A DNA stretch of 19,711 nucleotides from Tannerellaceae bacterium (GCA_031273385.1 JAISRY010000203.1:1-19711), one strand, 5' to 3'. Shown: positions 1 through 6,282, counted from the stretch's first letter. Notes: a model not told the origin generated them from the letters alone. Numbers and translations are program-made.

Positions 1-7
1 TAGCCAT
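1..7 (-). CDS. Possible first codons of a divergent HU-family paralogue (partial)
   Basis: Read on the minus strand, bases 7 to 1 are ATGGCTA, identical to the first 7 bases of the HU-HIG gene at 592. They are preceded by the same 84 bp of leader, including the TACCTTTG box. If the symmetry continues beyond the window, a second HU-HIG gene runs leftward from here. Only seven bases are visible, so this is inference from symmetry and not a demonstrated gene. Confidence 0.3.
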
Positions 8-99
8 AATACTTATCTTTTAAAATGAATACTCCGACAAAGGTACACCCTCCCCCCCGCCCCCTGACCGTAAACAGTCTCCGGCGTCACATTTCGTTC

Positions 100-173
100 A
101 ATTACGAATTACATTTTCAATTACGAATTACGAATTACATTTTCAATTACGAATTACGAATTACGAATTACGA
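100..173 (+). repeat. AATTACG heptamer array, stepped 2-3-4 units (left arm)
   Basis: Tandem AATTACG heptamers occur in three blocks of two, three and four units. The first two blocks end in AATTAC followed by ATTTTC, and the third runs into a poly-A stretch. The mirror array in the right arm (about 440-500) has blocks of one and four. Similar arrays of four units occur at 1040-1068 and, inverted, at 1893-1924. The unit length and copy variation are typical of slippage or recombination. I see no coding or protein-binding explanation. Confidence 0.9.
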
Positions 174-351
174 AAAAAAAGAACGTCATGTCGACCGAGC
201 GCAGCGAGTGGAGACACCTCCGATCGCAAGGGCGGACGGGTCGCACTTCTGGATTGCTTCACTACGTTCGCAATGACGGGCACTACTTTTGTGTAATCGC
301 GTGAAAATCAAATAGTACCCGTCATTGCGAACGTAGTGAAGCAATCCAGAA

Positions 352-407
352 GTGCGACCCGTCCGCCCTTGCGATCGGAGTGCGACCCGTCCGCCCTTGC
401 GATCGGA
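352..407 (+). repeat. 28-bp tandem duplication inside right palindrome arm
   Basis: Two exact copies of a 28-bp unit beginning GTGCGACCCGTCCGCCC lie at 352-379 and 380-407. The left arm has only one corresponding copy (about 217-244). The duplication therefore arose in one arm after the palindrome formed, or was lost from the other. Confidence 0.9.
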
Positions 408-437
408 GGTGTCTCCACTCGCTTCGCTCGGTCGACA

Positions 438-501
438 TGACGTTCTTTTTTTTTCGTAATTCGTAATTCGTAATTCGTAATTGAAAAGAGTTCGTAATTG
501 A
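438..501 (-). repeat. CGTAATT heptamer array (right arm)
   Basis: This is the inverted counterpart of the left-arm array: four CGTAATT units, the spacer GAAAAGAGTT, then one more unit. It has fewer blocks than the left arm. Confidence 0.85.
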
Positions 502-553
502 ACGAAAAGTGACGCCGGAGACTGTTTACGGTCAGGGGGCGGGGGGGAGGGTG

Positions 554-561
554 TACCTTTG
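554..561 (+). promoter_or_regulatory. Candidate -7 box TACCTTTG for the HU gene
   Basis: TACCTTTG fits the Bacteroidota TAnnTTTG -7 consensus and sits 30 nt before the HU start codon. A convincing -33 TTTG at 19-21 nt spacing is not visible, because the upstream sequence is a G-run, so the match may be coincidental. The same octamer is mirrored at 38-45 and conserved in the decayed copy at 1979-1986. Confidence 0.4.
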
Positions 562-591
562 TCGGAGTATTCATTTTAAAAGATAAGTATT

Positions 592-1035
592 ATGGCTATT
601 GGTTATTCTTTGGTTTTGAGGAGAAATTTGACGCCGGGGGCGGCGGCTGGGGCGAAGCTGTTTTATGCGCAGACGAAAGCGTCCAGGGTGTATAGTTTTG
701 ATGAGATTTGTGAGGATGCGACGGATACTTCTACGCTGTCGAGTGGAGACCTTAAACTGGCGCTCGATCGGGTGGTGAAGTTGATGGTCAAGAGTTTGAG
801 GAAAGGCGAGGTCGTGCATCTCGGTGAGTTGGGGAACTTTCAGCTGCTCACCCGCAGCAAAGGGGCCGAAACGAAAGAAGAGTTCACACAAGCGAACCTC
901 AAGACGCCGCGACTGCTTTTCCGCCCCGGCGCCAAACTGCGTGAAGCGATTTCCATCACCGAGTGCGAACGCGCTACGACAAAAGATCCCGCCGCTCCCG
1001 CCACTCCTCCGTGCGAACGGCCACACGCAGACTAG
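592..1035 (+). CDS. HU-family DNA-binding protein (HU-HIG type)
   Basis: This is a 147-residue protein. Residues 1 to about 120 match the Bacteroidota HU-HIG domain, with a typical MAIGYSLV start, the middle motif KGEVVHLGELGNF and the late motif LFRPGAKLREA. It is expected to bind and bend double-stranded DNA as a dimer in the cytoplasm. The tail (about 121-147, rich in Pro, Ala and Thr) is low-complexity and likely disordered. The ATG at 592 is the natural start because the domain begins there and the symmetrical leader ends there. It is followed after 37 nt by the glucosaminidase gene, with a heptamer array between them. HU-type proteins of this group often sit beside murein hydrolase genes in Bacteroidales. 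Family assignment is firm; the specific role is unknown. Confidence 0.85.
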   Translation: MAIGYSLVLRRNLTPGAAAGAKLFYAQTKASRVYSFDEICEDATDTSTLSSGDLKLALDRVVKLMVKSLRKGEVVHLGELGNFQLLTRSKGAETKEEFTQANLKTPRLLFRPGAKLREAISITECERATTKDPAAPATPPCERPHAD

Positions 1036-1070
1036 TTTTCAATTACGAATTACGAATTACGAATTACGGA
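1036..1070 (+). repeat. AATTACG heptamer array between HU and glucosaminidase genes
   Basis: Four AATTACG units preceded by TTTTC form the whole spacer between the HU stop codon and the next start. The array has the same orientation as the left palindrome arm and supplies the leader just upstream of the glucosaminidase. Confidence 0.85.
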
Positions 1071-1072
1071 CG

Positions 1073-1540
1073 ATGATGAAAAAAAAGAGTTTATTTATTG
1101 ATGCTTATCTTTCGCTGGCTTTGCTGGCGGAAGATAGGTTCCGGATTAATCCGGCGGTTATCCTTGCGCAATCCGCTATTGAGAGTGGGTGGGGGACGAG
1201 TGTGCTGGCTGTTAAGCACAATAACTTTTTTGGGATTACAGGGTATGGGAAGCGGAATGAGTGGTGGGACGGGAAGACCGTCGAGCTTGGGAAACATTCC
1301 TTGAAGTTTCGCGTTTACCGGTCGGCGGCGGATAGTTTTATGGATTATGCTTCGCTCATCCGCAACTCCTACACCCGTGCGGCGTGCGTTAGTTATGACC
1401 CGAAAGCCTTTGCCGAAGCGATCGCTTATAGTCCCTATATTAGCGAAGTCAACGGCGATGACCGCGAGTCCTACAAACGCCTGCTGACCGACATCAGCCA
1501 TTATGTTGCCTTTCAAACCGCTTCACGCTATGGGGCATAA
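1073..1540 (+). CDS. Glucosaminidase-family peptidoglycan hydrolase without signal peptide
   Basis: This 155-residue protein consists almost entirely of one glucosaminidase (FlgJ/endo-beta-N-acetylglucosaminidase, PF01832-type) domain. The signature AQSAIESGWGTS (about 32-43) contains the probable catalytic Glu37, and KHNNFFGI follows near 49-56. Such enzymes cleave the glycan backbone of murein. No signal peptide or membrane anchor is present, as in phage endolysins, so an export route or cell lysis would be needed to reach its substrate. Two consecutive ATGs (1073, 1076) are possible starts. An upstream in-frame extension to 824 is rejected because it overlaps the HU gene. The 3' end overlaps the small membrane protein gene by 11 nt, which suggests co-expression. 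Confidence 0.85.
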   Translation: MMKKKSLFIDAYLSLALLAEDRFRINPAVILAQSAIESGWGTSVLAVKHNNFFGITGYGKRNEWWDGKTVELGKHSLKFRVYRSAADSFMDYASLIRNSYTRAACVSYDPKAFAEAIAYSPYISEVNGDDRESYKRLLTDISHYVAFQTASRYGA

Positions 1541-1718
1541 TCATCAGTTGATAGTTGCCATCCTCCTGACTTTCGGGGGGATGGTTTTGCTCTTCCTGGG
1601 CTTCTTCTGTACGCCTGCGGGCGAGATACATAACTCGGTGCTGATCGGCTTCGGGGAGACGGCGACCTTTGCCGGAGCGCTGTTTGGGGTCGATTACCGG
1701 TACCGGAAAGAGAGTTGA
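1530..1718 (+). CDS. Small two-helix membrane protein, holin-like in position
   Basis: This 62-residue protein has a strong membrane segment at about 7-28, a short polar turn (PAGEIHNS) and a second weaker hydrophobic stretch (about 37-53, motif GETATFAGALFGVDY). I recognise this small-protein type from Bacteroides genomes, where it also lies next to murein hydrolases, but no function is established to my knowledge. The ATG at 1530 is preferred over 1503: it begins at the motif and overlaps the glucosaminidase stop by 11 nt, consistent with translational coupling. By analogy with phage lysis cassettes it could help the hydrolase cross the membrane; this is inference only. Confidence 0.65.
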   Translation: MGHNHQLIVAILLTFGGMVLLFLGFFCTPAGEIHNSVLIGFGETATFAGALFGVDYRYRKES

Positions 1719-1743
1719 GAGTTGAGAGTGGAGAGTTGAGAGT
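1709..1743 (+). repeat. GAGAGTT-type heptamer tandem repeat
   Basis: About five degenerate units of GAGAGTT/GAGAGTG follow one another. The first unit contributes the stop codon of the small membrane protein. This is another seven-base tandem repeat of a kind common between Bacteroidales genes. Confidence 0.8.
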
Positions 1744-1767
1744 GATGATGGGATGTTACAAACAGGA

Positions 1768-1868
1768 CGTCATGTCGACCGAGCGAAGCGAGTGGAGACA
1801 CCACCGATCGACCCGTCCGCCCTTGCGATCGGAGGTGTCTCCACTCGCTGCGCTCGGTCGACATGACG
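1768..1868. repeat. 43-bp inverted repeat (hairpin) of the dispersed GTCATGTCGACC element
   Basis: The arms at 1768-1810 and 1826-1868 match at 41 of 43 positions around a 15-nt loop. The same element, as a single half, occurs in each palindrome arm (about 184-226 and 398-440). It lies between the convergent small membrane protein gene and the polyene operon, so its RNA could end transcripts from both sides, but no clear U-tract follows on either strand. I call it a repeat and do not claim a terminator. Confidence 0.9.
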
Positions 1869-1892
1869 GGGAGGGGGGGGCAGCCGATCTTC

Positions 1893-1998
1893 GATTCGTA
1901 ATTCGTAATTCGTAATTCGTAATTGAATAAAAAGGGACGTCTGCAACAGTTAACGGTCACAAGGTGGGTGGGCGGTCATACCTTTGCCGGAGTATTCA
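1893..1998 (+). repeat. Third, decayed copy of the palindrome-arm end
   Basis: Four CGTAATT units are followed by a diverged version of bases 483-572: GTTAACGGTCA for GTTTACGGTCA, a G-rich stretch, then TACCTTTGCCGGAGTATTCA for TACCTTTGTCGGAGTATTCA. The copy overlaps the last 16 codons and the stop codon of the lipoprotein gene at 1950-2615. Confidence 0.8.
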
Positions 1999-2615
1999 CT
2001 GTCTTTCCCTGTTTCCTTGATGCCGATGGTGAGGTGGAGGGGAGGGTGGGTGATGAGGATGGTGTGGGGAGAGGGTTTTTGGTAAGTGGTTTTGTTGAGG
2101 GCGGTTCCGGTTTGGATGTGGGTGAGGTGGGCTGTTGTTTTGCGGTAATAGCCACGGGCGGGGGATTTGGTGAGGCGGTAGAGGGTGTCGGTGGGGGAGG
2201 TGTAGCGGATGGCGGGGTTTTTGGCTTCCAGGTTCAGGGCTAAGAGGATGGAGAAATCACGGTGGAGAAGACGGGTCACGCGTTTTCCTGCCAGGGCTTC
2301 GAGGCTGTGGCGTACCTCTATGGCGGCGGGGGTGATCTCGTAGTCGAACAGGCTAAGGCCGAAGTGGGCGCTGAACGCCAGGCGGTAGCGGCCTTTCTCC
2401 ATCTCCCTGACCAGGAGGATTCCGCTGAAATGACGCTTCCTTATGTCCACCGTCATATTGAAACGGCGTACGCCCCGGGAGGCATCGATCATCGCCGGCA
2501 ACTGCTCCTTGCCGACGCATACCTCGCCCTCCCTCCTGAGTCCCCTCAAAACCGGAGGGGCGCAGGAGGCAGCCGACAGGAGCAGGCAGAGGCTAAGGAA
2601 TAGCAAACGTGTCAT
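1950..2615 (-). CDS. Outer-envelope lipoprotein, LolB-like candidate, last gene of the polyene operon
   Basis: This is a 221-residue protein with a lipoprotein signal peptide: a hydrophobic stretch at 4-13, then SAASC with the lipidated Cys18. The body (about 35-190) has the alternating beta-strand character of LolA/LolB-fold proteins, with segments such as FSGILLVREMEKGRYRLAF. No exact family is assigned. It follows the LolA-like gene and overlaps it by 23 nt. A carrier plus a lipoprotein is a pairing seen in aryl polyene clusters, where it is thought to help move the product to the outer membrane. The final 15 or so residues and the stop codon are encoded by the decayed repeat copy, so the ancestral C-terminus was probably different. 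Confidence 0.65.
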   Translation of the reverse strand: MTRLLFLSLCLLLSAASCAPPVLRGLRREGEVCVGKEQLPAMIDASRGVRRFNMTVDIRKRHFSGILLVREMEKGRYRLAFSAHFGLSLFDYEITPAAIEVRHSLEALAGKRVTRLLHRDFSILLALNLEAKNPAIRYTSPTDTLYRLTKSPARGYYRKTTAHLTHIQTGTALNKTTYQKPSPHTILITHPPLHLTIGIKETGKDSEYSGKGMTAHPPCDR

Positions 2616-3231
2616 CTTCGCGATCGAGCGTGTTGTTCTTCCTGTTCGTAAAGCGGTATTCGGTATAGTCCTTTGCCGTTTCCGAGAGACGGAGGCGTTG
2701 CACCGACAAGTCCTCCCTCGCGAGCGACACGACCATTTCGTGGATGTAGGCCTGCACGCTTTTTGAAAGGGGGCGTATCGTGATGACGTAGAGGGAGGGT
2801 GTTTCGCCGTATTCCCATTGGTACGCCCCGGAAAGCCGGTTGAGGTCTCCCGTCATACAGGCGGCCAGCAGCTCTCTCATCTCCTGCATCATGCGGTTGG
2901 CGTGCAGGTCGAGGATCGTGCTTTTCCCCTCGGAGACGACCTTTAGCTTTTCGCCGTTCATGACGATCAGGTAGGGCGCCGGCTCGGTGTATTCCATCCG
3001 TATCCTGTCGGGTTGCCGGTAATAGAAACGGCCTTTGGAGAGGATCTTCCCGTCGAAGACATCCAGGTATTTTTCCTGTACGAAGTCGCTCTCTATGGAG
3101 GTGGTGGCGGCGGCCTCCCGCTTTAGCCGCTCCTGAAAAGCGGCAAGCGGGGAGAGGGGCGTTTGTTGGGCATGGAGTCCCGCCCCGGAGAGCAGGATGA
3201 GCGCCAGCAGTAGAAAAGTCTGTTTTACCAT
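2593..3231 (-). CDS. LolA-like periplasmic carrier protein
   Basis: This 212-residue protein has a cleavable signal peptide (about 1-21, ending LHA before QQ) and a LolA-type body. Typical features are SDFVQEKYLDVFDGKILSKG (48-67), then FYYRQPDRIRMEYTEPAPYL, and a C-terminal beta-rich half. LolA family members bind acyl chains in a hydrophobic half-barrel and ferry lipoproteins across the periplasm. Within this operon it more likely serves the polyene lipid or the neighbouring lipoprotein than general lipoprotein sorting. It lies 4 nt after the deacetylase stop and overlaps the next gene by 23 nt. Confidence 0.8.
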   Translation of the reverse strand: MVKQTFLLLALILLSGAGLHAQQTPLSPLAAFQERLKREAAATTSIESDFVQEKYLDVFDGKILSKGRFYYRQPDRIRMEYTEPAPYLIVMNGEKLKVVSEGKSTILDLHANRMMQEMRELLAACMTGDLNRLSGAYQWEYGETPSLYVITIRPLSKSVQAYIHEMVVSLAREDLSVQRLRLSETAKDYTEYRFTNRKNNTLDREDDTFAIP

Positions 3232-3235
3232 CTTG

Positions 3236-3922
3236 TTACGATTGAACTAATTTATCAATTCCGGTCACTTTATACCCCTGTTCGTCGAGGTAATCCAGCA
3301 GGAGGACAAGCAGCTCGGGGCAGCCCGGCATCCTGTCGTGTAATAGAATAACGTCTCCCGGGGACAATTGTTTTACGATCCGCCGGAATATCTTCCCCGG
3401 CGCCTCGCCCCGCGTGTCCAACGAGCGGACGCTCCATCCGATAACGGTATAGCCCGACAGGCGGACGGCCTTTGCCACCACCGGATTGGTCACGCCGAAA
3501 GGGGGGCGGAAGAGCCCTGTTCTTTCTCCCGTTATCCGTTCCAAACATTCTTCTGAGCGTTTCATGTCGGCCAGCATCTTTTTCAGGCTGAAGAGGGGAA
3601 AGGCGTTTGAATGGGAATAGGAGTGGTTCCCGACCGTATGCCCCCCGGAGACGATGCGCCGGACAAGGGCGGGATGCTCTTCCGCTCTCTTTCCGATACA
3701 GAAGAACGTGGCGGTCGCCCGGTAGCGTTTCAACACATCCAGCGTCAGGGGGGTGTACCGTTCGTCCGGCCCGTCGTCAAAGGTGAGGAAGACCACCCTC
3801 TCTACCGTCTCCTTTTTGCATAACGCTTTCAGGTATACGCCCCGGCGGATGTCGTAAGAGGCGCGGAAGAGGCATACGCCCAACAGGGCTACCGTCAGCA
3901 GAAGAATGATTCCCGTCGTCAT
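3236..3922 (-). CDS. NodB-type polysaccharide deacetylase family protein
   Basis: This 228-residue protein has an N-terminal membrane segment (about 4-19) that would place the catalytic domain outside the inner membrane. All NodB motifs are visible: TFDDGPDE with D49-D50, HSYSH (H100, H104) as metal ligands, RPPFG (139-143), W163 and LLHD (H195). The family removes N- or O-acetyl groups from carbohydrates with a metal ion. The ATG at 3922 is preferred, because it lies 2 nt after the stop of the preceding gene and begins the membrane segment. Extension to 4066 would overlap that gene by over 140 nt. Its place in a pigment operon suggests tailoring of a sugar- or acyl-bearing polyene intermediate; the substrate is unknown. 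Confidence 0.85.
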   Translation of the reverse strand: MTTGIILLLTVALLGVCLFRASYDIRRGVYLKALCKKETVERVVFLTFDDGPDERYTPLTLDVLKRYRATATFFCIGKRAEEHPALVRRIVSGGHTVGNHSYSHSNAFPLFSLKKMLADMKRSEECLERITGERTGLFRPPFGVTNPVVAKAVRLSGYTVIGWSVRSLDTRGEAPGKIFRRIVKQLSPGDVILLHDRMPGCPELLVLLLDYLDEQGYKVTGIDKLVQS

Positions 3923-3924
3923 GG

Positions 3925-4815
3925 CTATACAGGCTTTAGGAGGATGAAAGAATGGGCGTCGAGAAAGGCGTTGTACACCAGGACGGGACGTTTCCCCTCC
4001 GCTTCGCGCAACTCGCGGCAGGCATACCACAGGGCGAAAGAGGCGGCTGTGGGGTATTCGCCGCAAAAACGCTTATAGTCCGCCGGGTAGAGCGTGCGGG
4101 CGCCGGCGGCATCATGCGCAAGGAGGAAGCGTTCCATCCGCTCGCGGATAGCCTGTTCGCCATAGTCGCCGCTAAACAGCTCCACATCCTGGAGGATGGC
4201 CAAAGTCCCGTCCGTCCGCCGTCCGGACAAGAGGAAGAAAGCCGCCCCCTCGCCGGCCATCGCCCTTTTCCAACAGCCCAGCCGTTGCAGGACGGTATAG
4301 AGCGTAGGCGTCTGTTCGTCCATCGCGCCGGCCAACACATCGACGGCCTCCCGCTCCCTGATCAGGAGGAGGGCGTCCAGGAGGGCGCTCTCAAAGGAAA
4401 AGGTGCGGTGGACGTATGTGGTGTTGTAGCTTTGGTTCCCGTTCAGGAGGGCGAGCTGTGCGCCTACCGTATTAAAGGTAGACTGTATAAATGCCGTGGG
4501 GGTGAGCCGTTCTTCGTCCCCGTCAAGGAGGCTGTTCATGAATTTCTCCGTATCGGCCAGGCAACCCATCCCCGTAGCGGTCAGGATAGCCTCCGGGGAT
4601 ACTCCCGCCGCATCCTGGAGGCAGGCTTGTCCGGCGGCGACCCCCATACGGACGATCCGGCTCATGCGGCGGCGGAGGGTGGCGTCGGGGATCAGCCGTT
4701 TATAGTCCGGCTCGACGGCAGTCAGGCATTTACCTGGAAGACACTCCCCCACGCCATCCAAAGGGGGATGGATGGAGGCGGCGCTGTTGATATAGACGGG
4801 CGGCTGTCGGGTCAT
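3925..4815 (-). CDS. Truncated ketosynthase-like protein without active-site Cys (chain-length-factor-like)
   Basis: This 296-residue protein has a thiolase-fold architecture resembling the Ketoacyl-synt_2 group but is about 100 residues shorter than a full ketosynthase. The nucleophile-elbow region reads YVHRTFSFESALLDA (134-148), and the usual Cys aligns with T138/F139. The NAHGT and GHTLGA histidine motifs are absent too. It should therefore be non-catalytic. By analogy with chain-length factors and with the ketosynthase pairs known from aryl polyene systems, it probably forms a heterodimer with an active ketosynthase and shapes the product tunnel. It overlaps the upstream ketosynthase gene by 4 nt, as expected for subunits made in equal amounts. 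The partner is inferred, not shown. Confidence 0.75.
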   Translation of the reverse strand: MTRQPPVYINSAASIHPPLDGVGECLPGKCLTAVEPDYKRLIPDATLRRRMSRIVRMGVAAGQACLQDAAGVSPEAILTATGMGCLADTEKFMNSLLDGDEERLTPTAFIQSTFNTVGAQLALLNGNQSYNTTYVHRTFSFESALLDALLLIREREAVDVLAGAMDEQTPTLYTVLQRLGCWKRAMAGEGAAFFLLSGRRTDGTLAILQDVELFSGDYGEQAIRERMERFLLAHDAAGARTLYPADYKRFCGEYPTAASFALWYACRELREAEGKRPVLVYNAFLDAHSFILLKPV

Positions 4816-6008
4816 GGCTGTCGGTCGGTTTTACGGAAAAGCAGCGAGGTGTCGTTTCCCCCGAAGCCAAAGGAGTTGGACAATACGGTGCGGATGGATG
4901 CCCCTTCGGCGTAGCGGGTGACGGGGATCAGTCCGGCGGGAGGCGCTGGCGTCGTAAAGTTCTTGTTGGGGAAGAGCAGGCCTCCGCTTAGAGCGAGGAC
5001 GCTGAAGACGGCCTCCAGTCCGCCGGCGGCGCCCAGGGTGTGTCCGGTAAACGCTTTCGTCGAGCTGAAAGGCGGTACGCCGCCGGCAAAGAGGCGGCGG
5101 ATGGCGGCGCTTTCCGAAGCGTCGTTGTTGACCGTTCCCGTTCCATGCGCATTGATGTAATCCACTTCGTGCGGCAGTACGCCGGCCTTTTCCAGACAGG
5201 CTTTCATCGACCGGTAGGCCCCTGCGCCGTTGGGGGAAGAGGCTGTCTGGTGATAGGCGTCGTTGACGTTGGCATACCCAGCCAGTTCGCAATAGGGCGG
5301 CTTCGTGAGGGCGGCTTCCGATTGCAGGACAAGGTAGCCGGCGCCCTCTCCGAGGTTCAGTCCGGCGCGCGTATCGTCAAAAGGGCGGCAAGGCGCTTTA
5401 TCGAGGATCATCAGCGAGGCAAAGCCGTTCAGGGTAAAGCGGCACAGCGCATCCGTCCCTCCGGCCAGGGCGGCGTCCAGTATCCCGTTCCGGATGAGCC
5501 GTGCGGCAAACATGATCGCATTGGCGGCGGACGAACAGGCGGTGCTGACCGTCGTCCTGAACCCCGTTATCCCCAGATAGGCGGCGATACGCTCCGTGCT
5601 GTCGCCGGCATCGTGCCGTGCGGCATAGCGTAGCCTCCCATGCGCCGGATGCTCCCGGAAAAGCGGATAAAACCGTTCCGTCAGATCCATGCCGCCGGTA
5701 GAGGTGGCGGAGACCAGCCCTATACGCACCCCGCTCCCGTCAGGGATGGCGGCATCGCCGGACGCCTCCTTAGCGGCCAGCATCCCCAGCAGGGAGGTGC
5801 GGGAAAAGGTGCGCGAAGCGGATAGGGATAGCCGTTCCGCGAGGGCGCCGTTCCCCGCTTTCACTTCGGATACGGGCAGGTCATGGCGGGTGGGGAAAAG
5901 CGTGATACCGCCCAACCCATCCCGCCCCGACCGGAAAGAGCGGAGGTGTTCCCCCACATCCATCCCGATACCGGACACGCACCCTATACCCGTCACGAAG
6001 ACCCTCAT
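4812..6008 (-). CDS. Beta-ketoacyl-ACP synthase (FabF-like), aryl polyene elongation
   Basis: This full-length 398-residue FabF-type ketosynthase carries the complete catalytic triad: Cys158 in STACSSAANAI, His288 in NAHGTGT and His323 in TGHTLGAAGG. The glycine-rich end FGFGGND is also present. It would catalyse decarboxylative condensation of malonyl-ACP with the growing polyene chain. It starts inside the stop of the ACP gene (4-nt overlap) and its own stop overlaps the next ketosynthase-like gene by 4 nt. ACP, active ketosynthase and Cys-less partner are thus consecutive, which suggests a minimal polyketide synthase unit. Confidence 0.9.
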   Translation of the reverse strand: MRVFVTGIGCVSGIGMDVGEHLRSFRSGRDGLGGITLFPTRHDLPVSEVKAGNGALAERLSLSASRTFSRTSLLGMLAAKEASGDAAIPDGSGVRIGLVSATSTGGMDLTERFYPLFREHPAHGRLRYAARHDAGDSTERIAAYLGITGFRTTVSTACSSAANAIMFAARLIRNGILDAALAGGTDALCRFTLNGFASLMILDKAPCRPFDDTRAGLNLGEGAGYLVLQSEAALTKPPYCELAGYANVNDAYHQTASSPNGAGAYRSMKACLEKAGVLPHEVDYINAHGTGTVNNDASESAAIRRLFAGGVPPFSSTKAFTGHTLGAAGGLEAVFSVLALSGGLLFPNKNFTTPAPPAGLIPVTRYAEGASIRTVLSNSFGFGGNDTSLLFRKTDRQP

Positions 6009-6265
6009 GGCTTCCGGTTCGCTTCGATGTAGGCCGTCAGCGTGTCGACCGAATAGAAGATCGCTTTCCCCTCGGAGGGGTTTTCGATACGGATCCCGTA
6101 ACGGCGTTCCAATAGGAGGATGATCTCCAGGGCGTCTATCGAATCCAGCCCCAATCCCTGAGCGCCAAAGAGAGGGGCGCCGTCTTCTATTTCGTCCGGC
6201 GTAATATCTTCCAGGTTCAACGCCTCGATGAGCGCCTCTTTCAATTCCTGTTTCAGTTGTTCCAT
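6005..6265 (-). CDS. Acyl carrier protein (operon ACP 2)
   Basis: This 86-residue ACP has the phosphopantetheine site LGLDSIDALE with Ser42. The ATG at 6265 gives a standard ACP length. A longer reading frame to 6472 would overlap the ketosynthase fusion gene and adds no ACP sequence. It lies 17 nt after that gene and overlaps the following ketosynthase by 4 nt. It probably carries the growing chain. Confidence 0.9.
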   Translation of the reverse strand: MEQLKQELKEALIEALNLEDITPDEIEDGAPLFGAQGLGLDSIDALEIILLLERRYGIRIENPSEGKAIFYSVDTLTAYIEANRKP

Positions 6266-6282
6266 TTTTCTGTTGTGTCTAT

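Larger units (their letters stand above)
1..598. repeat. Near-perfect ~600-bp palindrome (long inverted repeat)
   Basis: Base 1 pairs with base 598. The outer 90 bp (1-90 with 598-509) are perfectly inverted, then one mismatch (A91), then further pairing. The arms meet around 281-316, where a short unpaired centre lies between two copies of an element ending in CAATGACGGG. The arms differ in three ways. The heptamer array has 2+3+4 units on the left but 1+4 on the right. The right arm carries an extra tandem 28-bp unit (352-379 and 380-407). A few single bases differ, such as GCGCAGCG against GCGAAGCG. Both arms contain TACCTTTG (38-45 on minus, 554-561 on plus), a match to the Bacteroidota -7 consensus, pointing outward. 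Bases 592-598 are the start of the HU gene, so the mirror image at 7-1 is the same start. Nothing else that looks like a gene lies in this stretch; the two ORFs of 83 and 88 codons begin alike only because of the symmetry. Confidence 0.95.

Noticed and set aside
100..501. CRISPR-like array
   Set aside because: The units are 7-bp tandem repeats without unique spacers, and no cas genes are present.
25..574. Two ORFs in the palindrome (25-276 plus and 308-574 minus) sharing the same first 22 residues
   Set aside because: The shared start is produced by the inverted repeat. The peptides read through heptamer arrays and hairpin elements and resemble no protein family.
1..598. Insertion sequence or transposon with terminal inverted repeats
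   Set aside because: No transposase lies between the arms, which nearly touch, and no target-site duplication can be seen.
571..1026. 151-codon ORF antisense to the HU gene
   Set aside because: It is a shadow of the HU reading frame, which has a clear family match.
1768..1868. Rho-independent bidirectional terminator
   Set aside because: The hairpin is strong but far longer than usual, has no U-tract on either side, and belongs to a dispersed repeat family. It may still affect transcription, but this cannot be claimed from sequence.
3952..4914. 320-codon plus-strand ORF
   Set aside because: It is antisense to two overlapping ketosynthase-family genes, has no recognisable domain, and is explained by GC-rich codon bias.
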